Shown here: piece by piece, positions 23,932 to 29,520 of the stretch
Numbering within the stretch: position 1 is the stretch's first letter
How the letters are laid out: each line of letters starts with the position of its first letter
IMG/VR virus record: IMGVR_UViG_3300031851_000121
Coordinates: 1 to 29,520 of that record
Reading direction: 5' to 3' (one strand)
DNA from: a virus
DNA length: 29,520 nt
Notes under the pieces: model-generated
The model's input: only the letters and a program-made list of their open reading frames with translations
Told to the model about the DNA's origin: nothing
Database searches by the model: none
Made by a program: the position numbers and the translations under genes

Positions 23932-25230
23932 TTATGCTCCGAAGTAAGTAAGATCGATTTCGTCTGCAGTACTAATATTTGAGCCAAGAGCGTGGAAATT
24001 AGTCTCAAAGGAAATAACATCTTCAATTGAGTGCGTTGGAATTTCCAAGTGACAAGTAGGCATATTAACTTTAAACCGTGGCTTTGTAGTATCGGTTCCC
24101 CCTACATTTAACACAAGAGAAAAATCGTTATTTACAAGAGCCAAAGCATCTGACTTTTTCATATCATTGAATAAAGCAGAAGAAGTTCCTACATTACTGC
24201 TAGTGTTTCTAACAACATAACAGTTTAAAGTACCTGTGATAGAGCGAGCTCCTGTTACGTTATCTAGAGGAAGGTTTACAGACCCTAGAGTCTCAGGAGT
24301 TAAAAACTCAATGTTATTTGTAATTGTAATACTTCCGCCGGTAAGAGTAAGATTGTATATACCATTGTTATCAGCTCCTACAAAGGGCCCGTTTGCGTCA
24401 TTTCCACTTTGTGCAGCAACTGTTAAAGTCGTAACTCGATTACGAATAAAGTTACTTGTAGATGCAGTACCTTCGTCTTTAGCAGGAAGGAACGCAGATC
24501 CAGAATAGATATGGAAAAGGTTATCTATATCACTATCTAAGAAAATGTCCCCGGTAGCAAGGCTTGCGCTGGGCGCAGTAGCTGCTACAGTAGTATCTGC
24601 ACTAACATCCTTAATATCTTTACCAAAACCTGACCATTCAACAGTTGCAATGCCGTCTACTTCAAAATTAATAGTTGCTTCGTTTACTACCGCATCCGCA
24701 ATTTTATATACCACGGGATTAGTCGCACTTGTCTCCATTACAAAGAAAATATCAACAGGGTTTAAATTTGCACGATTTGAATGAGTAAATGCAATATTTA
24801 AGTCTGTAACATCTGACTCAGTAACAGTTGCTTCGTCGGACCCATCTCCAAACTTATCGCTTTCAAAGTGATGAGTAGTAGTATCATAATGATCAGCACC
24901 TGCCATCATACCCCAAAGAACTTCTTCTACTGCGTGGTGCTCGTTCGCAGTATAGTCACTTCCTGAAGAAGCGCCTTTAAATGGACGAATATAAGTAGAG
25001 CAGTTCCATTCTGCAGGGGCTAATGAATCGTTAAATAACCTTCGTCCTCTACGGCTTGTACCTGTAGAAGATTCCATTTCAGAAAGTGTAATTTCTGAAG
25101 TATTGTTTGCTTGTGAAAATCCGAATCCGTCAAGAACGGGAATTTCAAATGCCGCTTGATATACTCCTGCATGGTCCTTAAAGGCAACATACATCTTAGT
25201 ATCGCGACTAAAATATAATTGATCTGACAT
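23932..25230 (-). CDS. Major tail (tube) protein, 432 aa
   Basis: Assigned by place (after the tail terminator, before G/GT), by its own terminator, and by its general make-up: beta-rich, few Cys, starting MSDQLYFSRDTKMYVAF, with a FGFSQANNTSEITLSEME segment (36-53) and a central DGIATVEWSGFGK (192-204) like tube proteins. It is longer than typical lambda gpV (246 residues). Residues ~216-252 (...TGDIFLDSDIDNLFHIYSG...) look like an inserted short beta unit resembling one in the 137-residue protein at 3912-4325. The ATG has AGGAG seven bases upstream. Confidence 0.8.
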   Translation of the reverse strand: MSDQLYFSRDTKMYVAFKDHAGVYQAAFEIPVLDGFGFSQANNTSEITLSEMESSTGTSRRGRRLFNDSLAPAEWNCSTYIRPFKGASSGSDYTANEHHAVEEVLWGMMAGADHYDTTTHHFESDKFGDGSDEATVTESDVTDLNIAFTHSNRANLNPVDIFFVMETSATNPVVYKIADAVVNEATINFEVDGIATVEWSGFGKDIKDVSADTTVAATAPSASLATGDIFLDSDIDNLFHIYSGSAFLPAKDEGTASTSNFIRNRVTTLTVAAQSGNDANGPFVGADNNGIYNLTLTGGSITITNNIEFLTPETLGSVNLPLDNVTGARSITGTLNCYVVRNTSSNVGTSSALFNDMKKSDALALVNNDFSLVLNVGGTDTTKPRFKVNMPTCHLEIPTHSIEDVISFETNFHALGSNISTADEIDLTYFGA

Positions 25231-25291
25231 AGTTTATCTCCTATGATATTGAAAGGACTAGGACGTGAACGTTTGTTCGTGCCAGTCGTTT

Positions 25292-25750
25292 CTAATAACG
25301 AACCTCTATTTCGATTTCACCAACTCCCAAAGGTTCGAGCACACCTTCATCGGTAGTAATACTAATGATGGTAATTTGTTGTGTATGATACTCATTATTC
25401 ATGGCATCATAGTATTTAAGTCTAGAGTTATCTTCTAAAACTGTTTCAATATCTTCCATTAAAATATTCAAGGCTTCAGTAGCACTGTCCTCATCCGATA
25501 CATAGCATCGAACAGTTACACTTAAAAACCTATCTTTATATCCCCCCGCTTGATACTCTCGGGTCTCAGATCCTGCGTTTAAGTGAACTGCAGGAAAGTC
25601 TTGTACTTCGTCCCAAAACTTTAATCTAGTTTCTACGTTATTTGAAAGGTCACTTAAAAAAGCACCAGACCCGTCTATATCTTTTAGTCTTAAAGCAAGA
25701 CCGTTTAAAATATTTGCTCTTCTCGAAGTGTATGTCCTACTTTTAACCAT
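25292..25750 (-). CDS. Tail terminator protein
   Basis: 152 residues with the layout of tail terminators: an N-terminal helix (RANILNGLALRLKDI), FPAVHLNAGSETREYQAGGYKDRFLSVTVRCYV, a helix with ALNILMEDIETVLEDN, and a C-terminal strand VGEIEIEVRY. Such proteins cap the tail tube as a hexameric ring and join it to the head. The start codon overlaps the stop of the preceding gene (TAATG). A 61-base gap to the major tail gene holds no obvious promoter. Confidence 0.8.
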   Translation of the reverse strand: MVKSRTYTSRRANILNGLALRLKDIDGSGAFLSDLSNNVETRLKFWDEVQDFPAVHLNAGSETREYQAGGYKDRFLSVTVRCYVSDEDSATEALNILMEDIETVLEDNSRLKYYDAMNNEYHTQQITIISITTDEGVLEPLGVGEIEIEVRY

Positions 25751-27132
25751 TATAGTCTCCGAGTATAAAGTCTTCCTAAGGCCATATGCGCAGCTATCTC
25801 TCTTATAGACTTATCAACTAAGTCTCGTGGGTCTAGCTCAGGGGTTCCTTGTGCAAAGCCTTGTTCAAAAGTTTGATAAGGATTTTTTTGATAAGTGTAC
25901 CCTACACTAGGAAAGCCTTTTGGAGTAAGAGAAACATCCGTAACTCTTACAGAAGAGGCAAATCTTCCTGTTCTATTCGTAAGGGCAGGAACTCCCATAT
26001 TTTTAGCCACTGTACCAGTTATTTTAGCATTTAATATTGCCATTATTTGTGCTAAGTTAATTTGAGAAGGTTTTGCCTGTACCCTAACACCTGAAGCAGT
26101 AGTTGATGCTTTTTTAGTACTACCTTTTCTTTTTGTAGGACTATACTTTTTTTCTTTATTTAAATTTTTCTTCTTTCTTCCTGCTGGTTTTTTATTGCTA
26201 CCAACAAGTTTTGAATTTTTAGGGGCAGTTAGCTCCTGTATTACAGCATACTCTACTCGCTTTACTGCATCATCCTCTATAGAGTCTGAATTAGCCATTG
26301 TACCTACGTCGGCCTTTAAAATATACTGTCGTATTGCTTTTTCTAGTCTTGGCTTTAGTTGAGAGTAGTCAAAAGGCTCTTCTCCTGCGGCATTCCTACT
26401 TTGCCCGAAGACTCTAAGTGACACATCAAGATTTTCATTTAACTGTACTTTTGAAAGCGTTGATCCTGACTTTGTTCCTGTAGTTGTAAAAGTAGCTTGA
26501 ATTTGTTGAATAACATCACGTATATCTTTCGCCGCTTCGGAGTTAACAAACCCTCCAAAGCCTCTTGTATTATCTAAAAACTTTAATGCAGCGGAGACTT
26601 GAGCTGCTCCTACAGTAGTAACGCCTTGGTGCGCTCTGTGCACTGTTGACTTTACCAGCCCTACTTCGGAGCCTCTTGCAGAAATTCCTTTTTCTTTATC
26701 TCTACCTCTTAAAGTTTTTTGGCCCGCGTTTTGTAGTTTTTTATTTATTAAACGAATTCCTTCATTTTTAGCTATAGTATAAGGACGCTTTACGTCTCTT
26801 TTAGCTCTATACACTAAAAATAAACCAGGAACGTAGTCTACAACTGTTCCCATTGTTTTTTCTTGATAAGCCCACTTTGCGACTTCATCTATACAATGTT
26901 GTCCGATCTCTACAAACTCTTTTGAGGAAATATGTAAAACTTGCTTTCTTTCTTCCTCATTTGAGTTTCTTTTACCTTTAACAGTAGCGTACCCTTGTTT
27001 AAATCCTTCAGCAAATCCTCGACTTGTCATAGTAACAATCGTAGAAAACTTATCTAAAGCGCCTCTTTTATACTCGCGCTCAATAAATTTTGTCATTTCA
27101 GACAAAAACTTTTCTACGTCTTTAGTAGCCAT
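25750..27132 (-). CDS. Neck / tail-completion protein, 460 aa
   Basis: The place between the gp6-like connector and the tail terminator is that of head-closure and gp10-like tail-completion proteins. The C-terminal ~110 residues (RTGRFASSVRV, GFPSVGYTYQKNPYQTFEQGF, DPRDLVDKSIREIAAHM) resemble such neck proteins. The N-terminal ~320 residues are not recognised: helical and charged, with VDYVPGLFLVYRAKRDVKRPYTIAKNEG (~99-126) and a segment of beta/alpha character after it. A Lys/Arg-rich linker (~315-345) separates the parts. At 460 residues it is much longer than HK97 gp10, so it may be a fusion. It is joined to both neighbours by TAATG overlaps. Confidence 0.55.
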   Translation of the reverse strand: MATKDVEKFLSEMTKFIEREYKRGALDKFSTIVTMTSRGFAEGFKQGYATVKGKRNSNEEERKQVLHISSKEFVEIGQHCIDEVAKWAYQEKTMGTVVDYVPGLFLVYRAKRDVKRPYTIAKNEGIRLINKKLQNAGQKTLRGRDKEKGISARGSEVGLVKSTVHRAHQGVTTVGAAQVSAALKFLDNTRGFGGFVNSEAAKDIRDVIQQIQATFTTTGTKSGSTLSKVQLNENLDVSLRVFGQSRNAAGEEPFDYSQLKPRLEKAIRQYILKADVGTMANSDSIEDDAVKRVEYAVIQELTAPKNSKLVGSNKKPAGRKKKNLNKEKKYSPTKRKGSTKKASTTASGVRVQAKPSQINLAQIMAILNAKITGTVAKNMGVPALTNRTGRFASSVRVTDVSLTPKGFPSVGYTYQKNPYQTFEQGFAQGTPELDPRDLVDKSIREIAAHMALGRLYTRRL

Positions 27133-27713
27133 TAAAAGTTTTTATACATATCAAGCACTCTTTTAATATGATCTGGGAATGCAACGCTGTCACGAAGACT
27201 TGTTGATCCTTGATTCTGAATACTCGCTCCGCCAAGAGTTTTTCGTTCTTTGTGTTCGTCTTTTAAGTAGTACGTAATTAAGTCAATTACTGCAAGACTT
27301 AAGTCCGCAGGACAGGTAGAGTATCCTGCCGTGTACGTAATTTTTACAGACCCCGCTCCGCGAGGCCAGTTTTTGTAGGTAGATCCCGTTACATAGAGTA
27401 TACTATCCGTCGAAGCGTCAAGATAATAGTCTGTAGTTGCCACGGTGCTATAACTTTCTGTAACGGAATCTCTTTTTTCTACTGAAACAATGCTATTGAC
27501 AGGGCTCTCTGTAAGCTGTACCAGATGAGTACTCCAATCAATGTTAAAAGTTTCTACTTTGTTTACTGAGTAATAATCCACTAAAGAATTACCACAATAA
27601 GTTTTTACTAATTGACTCACGGACGGAATCAAGGAAGCAAGACGCAGGTCTTCTTTAGGACTTGCGATCCCTTCTGCTTCTTTATATTCTGCAAGAGTAA
27701 TTAAATCTGCCAT
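27132..27713 (-). CDS. gp6-like head-tail connector
   Basis: 193 residues. The start MADLITLAEYKEAEGIASPKEDLRLASLIPSVSQLVKTYCGNSLVDYY is the pattern of HK97 gp6-like connectors: short helices with D-x-x-L-x-x-L-I followed by V-x-x-Y-C-G. The middle has beta strands and a conserved-looking RGAGSVKITYTAGYSTCPADL stretch (~119-139); the C-terminus ends in a helix. Such proteins form a ring below the portal. The ATG lacks a clear Shine-Dalgarno sequence and comes soon after the capsid-gene terminator. Confidence 0.8.
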   Translation of the reverse strand: MADLITLAEYKEAEGIASPKEDLRLASLIPSVSQLVKTYCGNSLVDYYSVNKVETFNIDWSTHLVQLTESPVNSIVSVEKRDSVTESYSTVATTDYYLDASTDSILYVTGSTYKNWPRGAGSVKITYTAGYSTCPADLSLAVIDLITYYLKDEHKERKTLGGASIQNQGSTSLRDSVAFPDHIKRVLDMYKNF

Positions 27714-27728
27714 AATAAATCAATTAGT

Positions 27729-27757
27729 AAAAACTTGGGGAGGAAACCCTCCCCAGT
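27729..27757 (-). terminator. Rho-independent terminator after the capsid gene
   Basis: Minus-strand transcript: stem TGGGGAGG (27755-27748), loop GTTT, stem CCTCCCCA (27743-27736), then AGTTTTT. It begins 18 bases after the capsid stop codon. Readthrough must be allowed, since no promoter is visible before the connector gene. Confidence 0.88.
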
Positions 27758-27772
27758 TTATTTATCTAGCTA

Positions 27773-29164
27773 TTAAGATGCCGCTTGGATCAACTTAACA
27801 ACAGATACGTCAGTAGTACCGTTATTAGCAACGAGTTGGTTGAAGCCAAGTGACTGGCTAGCAACGATTACTCGACGCTGATTGAGTACTTCGTAATCTT
27901 GCTCTACGGATACACCGCGGAGACGTGGGATTACGTGGTTACGAACGTTAACAGCATAGCCTACAGATGCGCTTGCGCCTTCTGCTTCGAGCTGATCAGA
28001 TACAACTACTGGAGTTCCAAAGATTGAACCTACAGAACCTGTAATCTTAGTCGCCATATCAGAGCCTACGTCTGTGATGTCGGCAAAGCCTGCATCAGCA
28101 ATCAGATCGTAGTAACGCTTCTGAGATACAACATAGATCAGATCTTCTGGCATCATGCCATACTTACCCATGAGCTTACGTGCTCCGAGGAAGTCTGCTG
28201 CATCAACAACACCAGTACCAGCTGCGGCTACTGAAGTTGTGAACGAGTTCGAACCTGCAAGAGCTTCGAGACCGTCGAATGCTTCTGAACCACCGGAAGT
28301 ACCAGTAAGAAGAGCTCCGTCTACTGCGCGAGCGTGTGCACGTGCAACTGACTCAACAAGCATTGGCATCAAGTTAACAAGAACTTCTTCGTCAATGTTG
28401 TTATCCATGAAAGTAGTCGAGATTAATCGAGTTGCTTTCAGGATTACTTGCTTAGCATTGTACTGTACGTTAGTGACTTGAGGACGGTTCTCCAAGTTAC
28501 CTGCGGTATCAGTGTTTGAACCCCAAGCTGCAGGACCTGCATCTGTCTGGATTGGCAATACTTGAGTCTGTGAGTTAATTGTGATCTCACGGAAAGCTTG
28601 AGCGAGCTTAAGCTCGAGCATGATTTCCTTCTCGATTGCAGTAGAGACTTCTTGAGCAATATCACCAGCATTAGCTGCATAGTTGATACCTGCTTTTTCC
28701 ATAAGGCTCTTCGAGTAGTCAGTTTCCCAACCTTTTCCAGTCATAACACCAAGAAGGTGTCCGTACATGAAGTCCTTGCCCCACTTTGAAATGTTGCCAG
28801 ACTCGTTACGATCAGCGAATACACGCTTTGAATCACGCATAGCAGTGATTTCAGCATTCTTCTCTTCGAGATCAGTCTTATATTGAGCAATTACTTCCTC
28901 AATCTTAGCATCCTTCTCAGCGAGCTTTGCTTCGACATCAGCCATCAAACGCTCAGCGCCTGACTCGATACCAGTTTTAATTACAGTTTCAACTTCTGCC
29001 TGCTTAACGGCTTCTGCTTCTGCTGCGTCTTGGGCTGCTTTGGCTTGTGCTTCAACAGCGGCTTTTTCCTCGGCCTGACGAATTGCGATTTTAGCAGCAG
29101 TCTCATCCGCTACCTTCTTAGCAAAAGCCTCCAGGTCGATTTCGGGAGTTTTTACTTCCGACAT
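27773..29164 (-). CDS. Major capsid protein, HK97 fold (internal start)
   Basis: 463 residues from the ATG at 29164. Residues ~12-110 are a charged Ala/Glu/Lys-rich coiled coil, the scaffold-like delta domain of HK97-type capsid proteins, and would be removed by the protease, perhaps near RDSKRVFADRN (110-120). The rest is the capsid fold: E-loop region with ITINSQTQVLPIQTD, KATRLISTTFMDN, MLVESVARAHARAVDGALLTG, YVVSQKRYYDL, GTPVVVSDQL, and a C-terminal strand QRRVIVASQSLGFNQL. Base composition looks more GC-rich than the tail-tip genes (31 of 60 in one sampled line, against 15 of 60 in a sampled line of K), as expected for a highly expressed gene. Confidence 0.92.
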   Translation of the reverse strand: MSEVKTPEIDLEAFAKKVADETAAKIAIRQAEEKAAVEAQAKAAQDAAEAEAVKQAEVETVIKTGIESGAERLMADVEAKLAEKDAKIEEVIAQYKTDLEEKNAEITAMRDSKRVFADRNESGNISKWGKDFMYGHLLGVMTGKGWETDYSKSLMEKAGINYAANAGDIAQEVSTAIEKEIMLELKLAQAFREITINSQTQVLPIQTDAGPAAWGSNTDTAGNLENRPQVTNVQYNAKQVILKATRLISTTFMDNNIDEEVLVNLMPMLVESVARAHARAVDGALLTGTSGGSEAFDGLEALAGSNSFTTSVAAAGTGVVDAADFLGARKLMGKYGMMPEDLIYVVSQKRYYDLIADAGFADITDVGSDMATKITGSVGSIFGTPVVVSDQLEAEGASASVGYAVNVRNHVIPRLRGVSVEQDYEVLNQRRVIVASQSLGFNQLVANNGTTDVSVVKLIQAAS

Positions 29165-29520
29165 TGTTATCTCCTTTTGAACTGACTTTTCAGTTCCATC
29201 CGGTGCATCACTAGCTTCAAATGAATCTTCATCTTTAGCCAGAGACTGACCGGCTAGATCTACACTATTAGTGAAAGTTTTTTTGAATTCATTATACTCT
29301 TCAATAGAGTCAAATGACTTCGCGAGAGAGAAAGTAGCTGCTTGGTTACAAGGTACCGATACTACCGATACTTCAAACAACTCAGCATCCTTTATCTTTA
29401 ATCCGTCGGTTTCCGATAGGTAATCAGCATCCTTGACTCGGAAACCAACAGAAAATGCTCCAAGAATGCCTTCTTTTACAAGCTGCGCGACGTGATCGGG
29501 CGCAGACTTAGAAATTTTAG
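27773..29520 (-). CDS. Prohead protease-capsid fusion, partial at the right edge
   Basis: The frame is open from the window edge to the capsid stop. The visible N-terminal part (SAPDHVAQLVKEGILGAFSV, GFRVKDADYL, then LFEVSVVSVPCNQAA) is the C-terminal half of an S78/U35 HK97-type prohead protease: the GAFSVGF strand and the ELFEVS...P-x-N segment are family marks. The catalytic His and Ser lie to the right of the window, so activity cannot be judged. About 60 linker residues follow, then the capsid sequence with no stop in between. The first in-frame ATG belongs to the capsid start at 29164; an upstream TTG at 29380 lies inside the protease domain and is not a likely start. Either a full fusion is made and cut, or most capsid comes from the internal start. 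Confidence 0.85.
   Translation of the reverse strand, partial: KISKSAPDHVAQLVKEGILGAFSVGFRVKDADYLSETDGLKIKDAELFEVSVVSVPCNQAATFSLAKSFDSIEEYNEFKKTFTNSVDLAGQSLAKDEDSFEASDAPDGTEKSVQKEITMSEVKTPEIDLEAFAKKVADETAAKIAIRQAEEKAAVEAQAKAAQDAAEAEAVKQAEVETVIKTGIESGAERLMADVEAKLAEKDAKIEEVIAQYKTDLEEKNAEITAMRDSKRVFADRNESGNISKWGKDFMYGHLLGVMTGKGWETDYSKSLMEKAGINYAANAGDIAQEVSTAIEKEIMLELKLAQAFREITINSQTQVLPIQTDAGPAAWGSNTDTAGNLENRPQVTNVQYNAKQVILKATRLISTTFMDNNIDEEVLVNLMPMLVESVARAHARAVDGALLTGTSGGSEAFDGLEALAGSNSFTTSVAAAGTGVVDAADFLGARKLMGKYGMMPEDLIYVVSQKRYYDLIADAGFADITDVGSDMATKITGSVGSIFGTPVVVSDQLEAEGASASVGYAVNVRNHVIPRLRGVSVEQDYEVLNQRRVIVASQSLGFNQLVANNGTTDVSVVKLIQAAS
29171..29175 (-). promoter_or_regulatory. Internal ribosome binding site for the capsid protein
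   Basis: AAAGGAG with six bases (ATAACA) before the ATG at 29164. It lies inside the protease-capsid fusion frame and supports separate capsid synthesis. Confidence 0.85.

Noticed and set aside
27773-29380. A capsid gene starting with TTG at 29380
   Set aside because: This TTG encodes Leu inside the conserved ELFEVS segment of the protease; the frame stays open to the window edge.

Overview
The window is one long late (virion morphogenesis) module of a tailed phage with a lambda-like siphovirus tail, with every gene on the minus strand. It reads from head genes (right edge, about 29.5 kb) to tail fibres (left edge). Nothing cellular was seen: no tRNA, rRNA, integrase or CRISPR. The order and families (HK97-type protease/capsid, gp6-like connector, tail terminator, tail tube, G/GT chaperones, tape measure, then M-L-K-I-J) are those of lambda/HK97-type siphoviruses of Gram-negative bacteria. 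The fibre repeats are of a kind common in environmental, especially marine, phages; the actual host cannot be read from this sequence.

Right part (27.1-29.5 kb): the 3' end of a prohead protease gene runs in frame, without a stop, into the major capsid protein. The capsid protein also has its own strong ribosome site and ATG inside the fusion. A rho-independent terminator follows, then a gp6-like connector. Middle right (23.4-27.1 kb): neck protein, tail terminator and major tail protein, then a terminator with a TTCG loop and a consensus sigma70-type promoter (P1). Middle (15.8-23.8 kb): tail assembly chaperone G with a -1 slippery site giving GT, a 1415-residue tape measure protein, and the tail-tip series M, L, K, I. 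Many junctions are TAATG or GTGA overlaps.

Centre left (4.7-15.8 kb): the most striking part. The J-like tail-tip/central fibre protein is 3050 residues, far longer than lambda gpJ. It carries three related beta-rich modules and then two uninterrupted collagen-like Gly-X-Y blocks of 76 and 60 triplets. All 64 lysines in these blocks sit in the Y position (Gly-X-Lys), the site modified in animal collagen. The next gene, whose GTG overlaps the J stop codon (TAGTG), encodes a 630-residue protein that looks like a collagen-modifying enzyme: an N-terminal family-25 glycosyltransferase, a second glycosyltransferase like that of animal procollagen lysyl hydroxylase (PLOD/LH3), and a C-terminal Fe(II)/2-oxoglutarate hydroxylase domain. 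The simplest reading is that the phage makes a collagen fibre and the enzyme that hydroxylates and glycosylates its lysines.

Left part (1-4.7 kb): a second consensus promoter (P2), sharing a near-identical upstream block with P1, drives a small beta-rich structural protein, a 137-residue adaptor-like protein, a 599-residue fibre protein and a second fibre protein cut by the left edge. The two fibre proteins share an N-terminal module and so probably attach to the same platform.
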